Positions 12,162 through 23,500 of a stretch of DNA of 64,000 nt are shown piece by piece (position 1 is the stretch's first letter; each line of letters starts with the position of its first letter). Location of the stretch: assembly GCF_042242105.1 (NCBI RefSeq), contig NC_092024.1:1633001-1697000 (forward strand), written 5' to 3'. The notes beneath the pieces are model-generated. The model had not been told where the DNA came from and made no database searches. It saw nothing but the letters and a program-made list of their open reading frames with translations. This DNA is from Pempheris klunzingeri (taxonomy: Eukaryota > Chordata > Actinopteri > Acropomatiformes > Pempheridae). The translations under genes were made by a program, and so were the position numbers.

Positions 12162-14443
12162 ATGAACTGGTCGGGGCTGGAGAATCTGTTGAGTGGAGTC
12201 AACAAATACTCCACAGCGTTCGGGAGGATCTGGCTCTCCATGGTGTTCGTGTTCCGCGTCCTGGTGTTTGTGGTGGCAGCACAGAGGGTTTGGGGGGACG
12301 AGAGCAGAGACTTTGTGTGTAATACTCGGCAGGTGAGATGGAGGAAGGTTCCCCTGTGCTAACACTTCTGTGCCTTTAAAGGTCCCATATTATTTAAAAT
12401 GCACTTTTAAAAAATGTCCTTTCAGCATAAATACACCGCCAGACGATGAGTAAAAGCCATCCTCTCTTTTTCTCCTGCTCCATCTTTCAGTAAATGTGTG
12501 TGAAAATGCTCCGTTTAGATTTGGCTCCCTTTATGATGTCACATGGGGGGGGGGGATCTGTTGATCATGTGACCTCCTCCAGCCCTTCAGCAGGCCGACT
12601 GCCCCAGCCAATGCAAACTTCAATGCAAATTCACCTCGCTGTCCGCCAGTATTCTTTCCTCACTAACACCAGCTCCCAGTAACATGAAGACGTTGAAAGC
12701 GAGAGCAGAGCACGCAGACTGATCTGTTCTTCTAAAACAGAGGCTGGAAACAGCTGCAGCAGCCATGTTTACATTAAGCCACACAAACCTGTTCTACAAG
12801 GATCTCCAAATACAAGTTATGAACTTGAAAAAGAACAGAACATGGCACCTTTAAGAGAACTTAGATTCCCACTATTTGTAATAAACTGACAGGATTTCTG
12901 CGTAACTCCTCTATGTGAGTTTGTTGGCTGCTCCCATCAGAGTCACATGTTAAAGAGGCGTTCCACTGATTTTACACATTAATATCAGCATACATGGTAC
13001 AGGAAAACTTCTAAAGAGTCACCTCAGTTATACCCCTGATGATGTCATCAGAGTAATCTCAAATTTTTCACAGAAAACTTAAATTACAAACCCAAATCTC
13101 ATAATCCCAAAGTTTACATTCGTAATCTTACCCAGGTAACTAGAAAAAAACTAAAAAAATTCATCTCTGTCAGATTATGGAATAACCACTAACTTCATAT
13201 TTATCACAGAGAACACAATGTAACTAGAGGGCAATCAGCACTATCCATTAAAGTAAAACTTGTGGGGATACAACTTACTTTTATTCTCTTCTGAACATCA
13301 GAAAATGAACCGTACCTTAATGGAAAGTCCTTCCTTTATCTTTTTAAGTACTTCAAGGGAAAAAAGTTGTGCTGTTGGAATGATCCAGCTTTTTTGTTAA
13401 GATGTATGAATGTTTCAGCGATCCCCTAAAAAAGTGCTGCAGATTTAGAGGTGCTGTAGCTTTTTACCCACGTAGAGGCATTATAACCTCCATCACACCC
13501 TCCTGGCAGCACGACTGGTATTGTTGTGTATTTATCATTTGGTGACAGTTGCATTAGCTGTGGTATAAAATGAAAGCTTTGCCTCTACCACTCTGAGGTT
13601 ATGGTACAGATGCAACAACCTGTGCTGTCACTCTTCTTACCCCTCTCAGACACTACAGCCATTGCAATAAGTCTTAAAGATTCTTTCACTTTGTTTCCAG
13701 CCTGGCTGTTCCAACGTCTGCTATGACCACTTCTTCCCCATCTCCCACATCCGCCTGTGGGCGCTGCAGCTGATTTTCGTCACCTGTCCGTCTCTGATGG
13801 TGGTGGCACATGTTAAATACCGCGAGGGAAAGGACAGGAAATACGAGGAGCTGCACCACGGCTCTCACCTGTACTCCAACCCCGGCAAGAAGAGGGGGGG
13901 GCTGTGGTGGACCTACCTGCTGAGTCTGGTCTTCAAAGCTGGATTCGACACATCATTCCTTTACATCCTGTTTCGGATATACCATGGCTATGACCTGCCC
14001 AGGTAGGGCTCTAATCATTGCTTTTCAAATTATACTTTAGATTTAAATCCTCTTCAGCATTACAAATAAAAGACATGAGGACTTAAGAGAACTTTTCCTT
14101 CAGGTTGTCCAAATGTTCTCTGGAGCCGTGCCCCAACACCGTGGACTGCTTCATTAGCCGCCCGACAGAGAAGAAGATCTTCATGCTGTTCATGGTTGTT
14201 TCCAGCGCGCTGTGCATCTTCATGTGTATCTGCGAGATGATTTATCTCATTGGCAAGCGCATCGCCAAACTGTTCAGGGCCCGCATGGAAAATCAGAGGA
14301 TCCTATTTGCTGAGCAGCACGAGCTCACCAGCATGGCCCCGCCCAGGTCCCAGTATCGAAGGACCGACCCGACGCTGGACAGCCAGCTGAATCTAAACAG
14401 GAGGGAGAAGGCCACAGAGGCTTCTGCTAGTACGACCCTGTAG
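12162..14443 (+). CDS. Beta-type connexin (GJB3/GJB4/GJB5-like gap-junction protein)
   Basis: Connexins form hexameric hemichannels that dock into gap junctions between cells. Three exons, 12,162-12,332, 13,701-14,002 and 14,104-14,443, join in frame to 270 residues. The start [20 protein letters not shown], four hydrophobic membrane segments, loop 1 cysteines in the C-x6-C-x3-C pattern ([12 protein letters not shown]), loop 2 cysteines in the C-x4-C-x5-C pattern ([12 protein letters not shown]), ARPTEKK-like SRPTEKKIF and the [14 protein letters not shown] segment are diagnostic. The mammalian members GJB3, GJB4 and GJB5 resemble it about equally, so it looks like their teleost co-orthologue; zebrafish cx34.4/cx35.4 are candidates, from memory. 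The cytoplasmic tail is short (about 55 residues) and polar. The ATG at 12,162 sits 42 bases after a splice acceptor. Coding introns are unusual for connexins. Confidence 0.93.
12375..12854 (+). mobile_element. MITE-like element inside connexin intron 1
   Basis: The two ends are inverted copies: TTTAAAGGTCCCAT on the left and ATGGCACCTTTAA on the right, the latter reading TTAAAGGTGCCAT in reverse. Length is about 480 bases with no transposase frame, so this is a non-autonomous element. The TTAA at both ends would fit a piggyBac-type target site, but that is inference. A G11 run lies at about 12,545-12,555. I know similar GGTCCCATATTAT-bearing repeats from many fish genomes. Confidence 0.55.
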
Positions 14444-15505
14444 GACCCTGTGGGACCCCGTGGGACCCTGTAGTGCTCAGGGGTCACTGGACCGTGGGCT
14501 TGTTTCTAATGTCTGGCCACGCACAAGGACCACAAGTTACCTGATAAAGTTATTAAAGCAAAGACTGATGGAGAGACTGATCCTGTGATCCGCCTAAACA
14601 TGAAAGGAGACTCTGAGCAGCGGCTGGCTATTTGTTGTAGGACAACTACTACTATTACTGTGTGTGGATATCACATTTCCAACTCTGTAGCATAGATCTG
14701 ATTGGTGTATGGCTGTCTGTACAAGGAGGAACATCAAGGCCGACTTCTGTTGGGATAAATGGGATCTGATGCTGTGTGGGGGGGCAATCACTATGTCTTT
14801 AACTGTAAATAATGTAAATTACAGCACTTGGTTTTGCACCGCTGGGAATCTGATGGTCTGATGAAGCGTTGAACTCTTTGCACGATGGTCTAAATCTAGA
14901 TTTGAGAGCGTTTTTATCAGCAAAATGACTGCCAGTAAGGAATGGACTTCATCACAGTTCCAACAAACTCATATCTGGCTCATACCTGCTGTATCTGACA
15001 AACACCTCATTCCTTGACTTTGAGTCAGCTGGGAACGCCACAATGTGGTTTCTTTTAAGACTTGTTTTTAATTTCAGCCCTATATTTAATTGCTTGTAAA
15101 ATACTGATCAAGATAATAACCTAGACTCTCCTTCTCCACATGTTGTATCATGTGTTCCCCACAGATATGCAGGGTTTGTATATGCAGCAGAGACAGAGAA
15201 AGGGAAGGCTTTCTTTAAAAGGCTATATCTTAAATTTAGCAGCAGATATTAATGAAAAAATGTAGATTGTGTTCAATATTATATGAAGTTTAGTGCCTAT
15301 CATTTTAGTGCCCTAGACATTAGTTCATGACAGACATCTAGATCTCTTATAGCAATATGGTTAATAAGGAAACTACAAGTGCACTCAGAGAGGACAGATC
15401 TCCCCCAAGGCCGACAATCCAGTTCTCTATCGTGTGAAAATCTGCAAGCGCTCCACCCACCCAAGATTCCTGAAAATCGGGCCACTAGTTTGTCAGTAAT
15501 CCTCC

Positions 15506-15554
<49 letters not shown>

Positions 15555-16115
15555 GCACCAAGAACATAAGCCCCTTGGTGGAGGTTTGACCGGCACGCAC
15601 AATACCAGGACCCTGATTCTGAAGCAGCACATGATTTACAGACCTTTTTTGTGATTTAATGCCTTCCATGAAAATCTGTTGCTGTGGAAATGGATGCATT
15701 TATTTTGTTGGTTAAAGGCAGCATTTTGTTTCAGACCGTCATCAGAGAGTGAAAATGTTTGTTACCACTAGATAGCAGCATTCTCTAAGTTAAACACACC
15801 AGATTCTTTCTCTGCCTATCTCTGTATCTACCTATGTGTGTTTGGGGGTTTGTTTATCGGTACGTTTTAGATTTTGCAAGGGATTGATGGTAAAGAAGAA
15901 GATGCCACAGTGAGCACTTCCTGATCAATGATAGTTTAGTTTGAATATAATTTATACACACCTGGAAATAGGGTTCCCAAACAACAACTGTGACATGGAG
16001 TTGAATTTCTTTTCTCGTTACACCCAAGAAAAACAAGTGACTCTTGAGTATGTAGCCTTCTACTCTGATATCTTGTCAGAACAAGCACATGTCAATAAAA
16101 TCTTTCTGTGTGGAC
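14444..16115 (+). other. 3' untranslated region and downstream of connexin gene
   Basis: This follows the connexin stop codon. Two possible polyadenylation signals are ATTAAA at 14,552-14,557 and AATAAA at 16,094-16,099. If the second is used the 3' untranslated region is about 1.65 kb and includes the CAGA repeat block. GTAGGACCCTGTGGGACCCC and similar units just after the stop (14,440-14,475) form a short tandem repeat. No other gene is seen. Confidence 0.45.
15380..15600 (+). repeat. Fish interspersed repeat with (CAGA)n core
   Basis: A uniform (CAGA)n tract occupies 15,505-15,556. The flanks (ATTCCTGAAAATCGGGCCAC, AGTTTGTCAGTAATCCTCCA, then CACCAAGAACATAAGCCCCT and TGGTGGAGG) match what I remember of a widespread fish repeat that always carries such a tract. 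The limits are approximate. Confidence 0.6.
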
Positions 16116-16551
16116 GGTCTGGAGCCACCAAGCCATCAGGGGGAGCATAAAGGTCACAGTGACCCATAGTGATCTATTCAACCGGCCTTATGGAGTCATT
16201 TTCCACCACTGTTATCCAAGTAACAAGTAAGTACCTGTCATGTGGACTATCACGTGCTGACGACCTGCATCACAGCTCTGAGATGACTAATGCTGTCCAA
16301 CCATGGGGAGACATGGGGCACAGCAGCCTGCACTGCTGCCTTCAAGTGCTCCCTGTAATCACTTAAATGTGGGTTTTAATCCATTTGCCAGTATCTGAAC
16401 ACTATAACAAAGGGGATTCTGCAGCTTATCACAATGCTACAGAAAAGACTTTCACCTGACAGATAGTTGAGCTGATCATGACTACATTAACAGCCTGTTA
16501 GAGGATGAGCGGATTAACTGAGAGCTGTGAAGATCAGATCCACTTCCGCTC

Positions 16552-16555
16552 AAAA
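16552..16555 (-). terminator. Pol III terminator of tRNA-Ser
   Basis: Four T residues on the minus strand lie nine bases after the 3' end of the tRNA gene, the usual position for RNA polymerase III termination. Confidence 0.7.
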
Positions 16556-16564
16556 CATCCGCAG

Positions 16565-16646
16565 CGACGAGGATGGGATTCGAACCCACGCGTGCAGAGC
16601 ACAATGGATTAGCAGTCCATCGCCTTAACCACTCGGCCACCTCGTC
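16565..16646 (-). tRNA. tRNA-Ser(GCT)
   Basis: The 82-base minus-strand gene has a seven-pair acceptor stem (GACGAGG / CCTCGTC), discriminator G, an A box (TGGCCGAGTGG), a long variable arm as expected for serine, and a B box (GGGTTCGAATCCC). The anticodon GCT lies at 16,611-16,613 within GGACTGCTAATCC. It decodes AGC/AGU serine codons. There is no intron, and the arms pair well, so it is probably functional. It stands alone between the connexin and marcksl1 genes. Confidence 0.96.
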
Positions 16647-16655
16647 TCAGTTGTT

Positions 16656-17520
16656 GCAATAACGTGCTTATTATATCACTTTATGCTTTTAAAACAACGT
16701 TTGATAAAACAATGATCGTTTCTGCTTTTTCACGAGTTGCACTTCGGATTTAGTCCAAATCAACATCCGCGCCTCGCTGCGTGAACCTCCACACTGACAC
16801 CAGCTACAACTGCGCTGATTAACCAGCTAACGTCATCACCAAACACCACCCACGTGTGAGTGAGGTGTGAGCATGTTCGCTGTACAGCCAACACGGTCTG
16901 CAGACACTTCCACCTCACGTCTGTCCACCTCAGGCAGCCACATAGAGGATCTACTGTAGTATTTAGATCGAGTGATCAGAATTCATTTGTACTTACATAA
17001 GCAACCCTGTGTCATGGCCTCCCTGCTCCACATTCAGGGGTTTATGTGTCACACACACACACACACACACAGTAAAATGAGTAGTGAAATGCACTGTGGC
17101 ATTCTGATGTGCTACAAATAATTAATTCAAACACAGGTATCAAAATGTGTTTTAATAATGTAAATATGAACAAATCTGTAGTTATCCCACTTCATCAATC
17201 ACCAATCATTCAATCACCTTACTGCAAGAATGACTCAGGTCCACGCAACCAGTGTAGTTCATTGTGATTCTTCTCTTTTTGCCCCTTTGGTGGAGAAATG
17301 TTTTCATTCATTTGGTGTAAAGCTTGTTTAGTACTTCATTTGATCAGAGCCCTGGTTGATCTCGCCAACTATTTATCTAAGAAATAAAGTGTTTTGTATG
17401 ATCCAGTCTGTGTTAGTGGACGTGTGCCGTAGTAACAGACTCCTGTTTACCTCCTGCAGTGTTTACGACTGCTCTGAGCGGCTGTGTGAGTGCGTCTTGT
17501 GGTGTGAATCACCAGGCGGA
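16656..17520. other. Intergenic DNA with a CA microsatellite
   Basis: Between the tRNA and the end of marcksl1 I see no gene. An (AC)n tract lies at 17,050-17,071. The rest has no recognised repeat. Confidence 0.55.
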
Positions 17521-17543
17521 ACACAGACAGAGGGGATCGAACA

Positions 17544-17549
17544 TTTATT
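17544..17549 (-). promoter_or_regulatory. Polyadenylation signal of marcksl1
   Basis: AATAAA on the minus strand, about 830 bases after the stop codon. This distance fits a normal marcksl1 3' untranslated region. The RNA end would lie 10-30 bases further, near 17,520. Confidence 0.55.
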
Positions 17550-18375
17550 TACCCTTATTAAAAGTTACAATAAAACCATTAACATCTTCAAACGATAGCA
17601 AAATAAAAGAGAACCAAAAATATTGGCCAAAACATATTTACAGAGACAGTTTGCAGATAAAAAGCTCACATTTTGTACACAATCCCAACCCCTGCATCAT
17701 AAACTCTGAAATGTGAACACTGCAATACTCAAGAAGCTTGAATGTGGTTTTAGCCAGAAAAAGAATCAAAATGCACGAACAAAGACATAGCTCTTTTTCC
17801 ACCTCCCCTCCTCGATTTTCACTTTTCTATACATGACAAAATACTTGAAATTTTGGGGTAAAACATAGGAATGTAGAATTCTAAAAATTAATAAGATCAT
17901 TTGAAAGGTTTATGTGTCCATATAACAGTCATTTCGAGTGAAGGAGATGGTCTGCCCCGCTCCGAAACGGTGACAATTTTTTAGATCCCAAAAAGATGAG
18001 AAAGAAAAATAAAATGTTATAGGGCTGCCACGCTGTTTAAAAAGGATGCTTCTCCGTGAATTGGGAAAATAAGTCAGTATTCCTGATTCGCTCCACATCC
18101 AATCCATTACCTTCGCCACACGCCAGTCCCTGTGTGTACCATGAGGGGGCGACACAAGCCGACACTTTCATCATGAGAGGGCCCGGTGAGTTTCCGTCTG
18201 TCGAAGAACTAATAAAAGGCAGTGAACTGGTGGTTGAATCAGCAAACGTGATATATCCTTTGTCTTCTTTTGTAGTTTTGTTTATAACTTTATGAACGTG
18301 GCACGAGTCTCTCATATATATATTTATATACTTTAATCTTGGAAAATCAGTTCAGGTGCCGTCGCGGGGGTGCAG
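17550..18375 (-). other. 3' untranslated region of marcksl1
   Basis: Non-coding stretch after the marcksl1 stop, up to the proposed polyadenylation signal. It is AT-rich and free of recognisable repeats, which fits a transcribed and maintained sequence. Only position and the signal support the call. Confidence 0.5.
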
Positions 18376-20192
18376 TCACTCTGCCTTGGCCTCGACCTCA
18401 GAGGCTGCAGGTGTTGTGTCCTCGGCGGGGGCGGCGGCCTCCTCGACAGGGGCGGCCTCTGTGGGCGGGGCCTCCTCCGCCGCCTTGGTCTCTCCCTCAG
18501 GTGCAGCATCAGCAGGGGCGGCGGCAGCGGGGGCGGCCTCGTCCTCTTTGGCCTCTGCGGCCGGCGTCTCCTCTTTGGTTTCCTTGGCTGCGTGGCCGTT
18601 CTCCTCGGGCTTGTCCTCGGTCGTGGGGGAGGTGGCCTCCTCTTTGCCCTCCTCGCTGCCCTTCTTGCTCTTTTTCAGCGAGATGCCCTTGAACTTGAAG
18701 GAGTTCTTCAGGGAGAACTTCTTCTTCTTCTTGCCATCCTTGGCGGCCTCGCCCTCAGCTTTGGCGGCCTCGCCCTCGGCTGCAGGGGCGGGCTCGATGG
18801 CGTCCCCGGCGCTGGTTTCGCCCTCCTTGGCTGGTTCGGCTGTGCCATTTCCATCTGCGGCGGCCACCTCGCCGTCGGGCTTGGCTGAAACGTCGCCGTT
18901 GGTTTTGACGTGGCCGTTCTCCTGCAGAGAAGAAGACTCATTAGTCAGGGATTAAACCAATCAAACGGGGTCAGAATGAGCACACTGCCTCTGGAAACAG
19001 GCGTGTGTAGATGGATCAAGTGTAGATAAAATGTGGACTAATATTCCAAATAAATCTAAAGAGATTGACATGACAGATTAGCATTAGCCCATTTACTCCC
19101 ATAGTTAATCCATGTCATACTTGAGGAAAGCTGCTTGCCCTGACAGTGGTTCAGGGGAGGGAGGGGAGGGAAGGGGAGGGCGGGGGAGATCAACAGCTGT
19201 TTGCCTGCCTCAGAGCAGACACAGGGGGGCAGTAGTGCTGCATGTGAACGTCAGTAGCAGCAGAGTTGGGAGAACAAAGGAATCCCCGTGAAACCTGGTT
19301 TGTGCTCTCAGCTCACATCCACCACAGCACCGTCAGCCCGGCGCACACGGAGCTGCTCCACTCTCACTCCCAGGCAGAGGTGTGTTCAAAGAGCAATAAG
19401 TCAGTCAACACCACCCAAGTTGTGAACGAGCATCAAACTGTACCGCTTAATCTCCTGATCTGGGGTCAGACTTAAGCCAGACTCTCATTTAACTCTCCGA
19501 AGAATCAGCTATTAAAAAGTCACACATCGGTCATCAAAGCACGGTTTCTAACCTCATTGAGCTAAATGTGAATATGTGGAGCAGTTTTTTTTTTAGGGGG
19601 GGGGGCTTGAACCAGCGCCTGTCCGCGCCTTGTTTGCAGCTCCGCAACATGCGCCTCCAGCAGAGCGCATTTGCATCCTTTGCACCGTTTGCCTCGCATC
19701 TTTTGTTCGACGAGAGAGCGGCTGCCTCCCCGACTGCAGCCAACTCATGACAGAAAACACGGTCCAAACACGCATTTTAACCAGAATCTGTCGTTCTTGT
19801 GCTGAATTTGCGGCTAAATCGCCCACTTTGGACGCTGCAGACGGAATTAACAAAAGGCAGGCTGTGGTGCGCGCTGAGCGGGGACGAGCATGGCCGCTCG
19901 ACGGGTCTGCTCTGCTGGAGGTCCCCTGGATCTAGAAATCCGTTTCTAAGTCTCATTCACGCTCATTCTGGTCTACAGCCATGTGCTGAGCACCGGGTCG
20001 GGTGGTGCCCTCGGAGAGCACCGAGGAGCAGCACCCATGCTGGCGGTGGGCGGTGGGTGCCATGTGGCTCCCCGCTGATGCTCGGCACCTAAGGCCCGCT
20101 GTACTCACCTGGCCGTTGGCTTTGGCTGCAGCAGCGTCGGCGGCGGCTTTCCCCTCAACAGCTACTCCACCCTTGGACAACTGGGCTCCCAT
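18376..20192 (-). CDS. marcksl1: MARCKS-like protein 1 (MARCKS-related protein)
   Basis: MARCKSL1 is a myristoylated, membrane-attached regulator of actin and phosphoinositides that is released by PKC phosphorylation or calmodulin. Two exons, 20,109-20,192 and 18,376-18,921, join at a phase-0 intron (NGQ|ENG, the site used in MARCKS genes) and encode 209 residues. The start MGAQLSKGG gives the N-myristoylation glycine. The MH2-like [14 protein letters not shown] segment follows, then the basic effector domain at about residues 92-115 ([20 protein letters not shown]) with likely PKC sites Ser98, Ser102 and Ser109. The rest is Ala/Glu/Pro-rich and disordered. GDAIEPAP before the effector domain matches MARCKSL1, not MARCKS. 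It could be one of two teleost duplicates. The intron is 1,187 bases and holds a G-rich tract. Confidence 0.94.
19154..19186 (+). other. G-quadruplex-capable tract in marcksl1 intron
   Basis: Seven G runs of three to five lie within 33 bases, separated by one or two bases (GGGGAGGGAGGGGAGGG...). The G-rich strand is the plus strand, which is the template strand of marcksl1. The structure is a prediction from run spacing only. Confidence 0.7.
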
Positions 20193-20540
20193 TTTTTTTT
20201 TTTTTCTGTTGTGAACAAAAAATAAAATCGAAAAAGAAAAACCTCGAGGAGTTTTGGAGGTTTTAAAAGTCCAGCTCTGGGATGGGTGAGATCTTGCCAA
20301 AGAGGTGAAAAATCCGATCGGATCTCCTTCTCCCCAGTAGGTTTTGGAAACGAGAAGATCCCCCTTCTGTGAGTGCGGACCCCACGGCGGCTGAGCTCAA
20401 ATTAAAGGATGTCGGTGATAAGACTGTGAGTAGTTCAACCGCGCCTCAAAAATCGACCGAGGCTCCGCCCATGGGCGTGGCGGCCGGGCGCTGTCCAATC
20501 CGCAGCCGGGGGGCGGACCTCCCTTCACCCCCTGTCACTG
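20193..20540 (-). promoter_or_regulatory. marcksl1 5' untranslated region and promoter
   Basis: The region just upstream of the marcksl1 ATG is CpG-rich. GC-box-like CCGCCC / GGGCGG motifs lie at about 20,465-20,470 and 20,510-20,515, and a CCAAT box at 20,495-20,499. No TATA box is evident. The start site is probably near 20,350-20,420. A T run at 20,192-20,205 lies immediately before the start codon in the leader (poly-A on the mRNA). Confidence 0.55.
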
Positions 20541-23500
20541 CAACAGTCTGCAGGCCGAAGGATGATCAGCGGGACCTTCTCCACTCTTTCACATGTCTGG
20601 AAGATTTGGGGCTTTTTAAAACTTCTCAAACTTTGTTACTCAGCACTTGTTGCTCGGAACTGAGGTCGTTCAGGTCGCAGAGGGTTTTGCTCGGATGAAG
20701 AATCATCATCAGATTCTGTGGATGCCCTTTAAATGACATGTCTGTAAAGTTGTATCAAATGTTGTTTAAGGATGTTAGATTGATGGACAAATAATATGTA
20801 CACACACACCTCACCACAAGGGCATTTTATCATCAAATGAATGGTTCCCAACTTGAGGTTTTCTTGGAAATGAGTTTTTCCTTAAAGAATCAGTCAGTCC
20901 GGGAAGAGAACATCACTTGTTTTGTTCAGCTGCTCGCAGCACTTACACATGATACGTTTTTTTTTAAAGGGTCCAAAAGGTTGCGGACCGATGTAGTGAT
21001 TATTCCAAGCTCATGATAACCTGATTTCCATCCCTTTTTGACCCCCCCACACACTTTTCCTGAACATGATGTACGTCTAACACGGTCTACCACAGATTTT
21101 GAACGAGTTGCGAGGTATTCATTGACTGCCTCTGATGGATTTTGAGTGATGGGTCCGGCTCTCCAAGAGTAAACTGGTTACATAACACACAGCCAGCTTT
21201 GCACTCAGCGGAGACCTTGTGATGGCACTGGGGCGGCTTTGTCATCGACACAGACAGGGAGACAGTGAATCAGCCTGTCAGCCGGTAATGAGGTCTCTTG
21301 GCTAGACGAGCGGATCCCACGATCGCTGCAAAGACACTGCAGTTTTTTGGGAACTCAAAGCTGATGGGTTCCTCTTGTGATCCAGCGGGGTCAGGGGTCG
21401 TATGTTTTAAGCTGAGTTATGAGAGCCAGTGGACTGCTTCCACAGACTGGCCAGTCGTGAGACAGGGTCATACATGCATTTACACATGCCAGCTGCCTCA
21501 TTTTCAGGCCGTTATTCTTAATTCTGGCAACCTTAACCAAATTATCCCTCATTTCCCAACAACAAGGCCCTCATTTATCCCACAGATGAACCCATGTTAA
21601 CAAACTTGCGCTCTGTCTGCTTGTCACCCTTTAAGGTCATCATTAAGTGGAATTTATGATTTCCTTTTATTGAAGTCCCATATTCTTCTGATGCACCCGT
21701 TCGTGGCTCCATATGTCTCTCTCTCTCTCTCTCTCCCCTCGCCTTTCTGTCAATGTTTCAACCAATCAGACAGCACACAGAATGACTCCCTCCACACAAA
21801 CATGTCACAGCCGTGGTATGCGAGGCATGCATACACCACCCAGAGAATGATCTCCATCCATTCAGTGGGCTGAGCTTCCCACAGTGGAGTGCACCCTCAG
21901 GGGTTCAGGCTCCGCACCCCCACTCCCTCCTAACTGTTCACCACCACTCCATATATTCTCCCAAACTGAGTCAAGAAGGAGAACAACATGTCTGAAAGAT
22001 GTTTTTAACCCCCAGCGCACGCATGGCTCAATCATGGCTGTGGAATTCCTCGTCGCTCTCTGATGTGGGACGTCTGTCTGAGTCGGTCCCTTTTGCTGAT
22101 GAGTTCTATACATTAAGGCTGTCACATTTCAAAGGGATGATACCGGTTTCATCAGCACAAGAAAGACATGTTCTCACAGCAGGGCTTCAGGCCTCTGCAC
22201 AGAGACTCCTGTCCAGGTTGACCTCGGGGTTGTCACCTACACTACTGTTACTACTGACATCTTCATGGATGTGAATCTATGAGCTTTGATCGACTTTTCT
22301 GACCACTAAAACATATGATCCATCCTCGAAAGTAAATAAATCTGCTCTTGCGTTGTATGGAAATAAAAAACAATGTTTTTGAAAAGTTTAACCTCTGATT
22401 ATTAAGTATTTTACTTTGCTGCTGTTCTTTGTATTTGTTTTAAACAGCAAAATGCGTCAGAAAAGCTCTTGTTGATAATTGTGAGACATCTCCAGCTCAT
22501 AAGGTCCGTGTGAGACTTGTGTATTGTAGCACAGTGGCCTAAAAGACAAGAAGGTGATTATTGGCATCAGTGTGAACACGGCCTGACTTGTTTTCATCCT
22601 CTCCAGCTTAGTGCGTAAAGCTTAGCAGAGAAAAGCAGGAAATACTGACAACGACAATTTCTTTCATATGCACCCACTCACACACATACACTAGTAGTGC
22701 GCGCATTGTTATGATGACAAGGCCTTATTTCCTTGAGAAAAATGAGACTGTGGCTGGAGGACTTCCTCTGGCCTCGGCCTGCCTGCTCATTTCTTTCACG
22801 TTTAACATAGTGCGTCTCCTCCTCTTCGCACACTTTTCTCTCACCGAGCTCGTCAATGCCTCTGTTTGTGTGGGTGCCCATTTTTCATGCCCTGACACAG
22901 GATGAGCTCTCAAATCCTACTAAAAGCCCCCATTGTCTCTCTCTCTCTGTCTCTGCGAGCCCACTGATGAGCATCACAAGTAGAACGAGAGGAGAAAAAA
23001 GAGGGAGAGTGAGAGAAAAGAAAAGAGAGGATGGCCGCAGCGAGGGAAGAAGAATCAGAAACGTGTCTCTAGGGTTCCTTTTACTTCAGGGAGGAGAAAA
23101 GTTATCTTTATGACAGTCACCTTGAACAGATTACTTGAGCATATAAGCGTGATGAATATGTAATTTCCCTGGGTTCCTAACTTCCTCAGCAATTCATGCA
23201 TACACAATCACAAAAACAAGAGCGCAGGCTGTTTCCTGTGTGTTCCCTATGGTTTTGTGAGACATTGACGGTTACATATTTGTTGCAGTTTTGCACAGCT
23301 AATGGCCACAATACCTCAAACTAATGCCATCTGACGTGGCGCAGTCAAAACATAGGTTTGATAATAAGAAACAATGTGAAGGAAAATGTTTGCAAAAAGT
23401 GGATCTTATATAGTCACAACACAGCTTCAGAAGAACTTCATTTGCGAATGCAGCATTGAATTCTGCTCAGAAGTGAAGATGTAAACTTGACTTTACATGT

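Noticed and set aside
15505-15556. Regularly spaced short repeats that could suggest a CRISPR-like array
   Set aside because: It is a plain CAGA microsatellite without spacers, in a vertebrate genome.
18356-18955. A 199-codon plus-strand open frame opposite marcksl1 exon 2
   Set aside because: It is the antisense shadow of the GC-rich Ala/Glu-coding exon, giving a Ser/Ala-rich translation without family resemblance.
20369-20698. A 109-codon plus-strand frame in the marcksl1 promoter
   Set aside because: It lies in a CpG-rich promoter where stop codons are rare; no family match or splice signal supports it.
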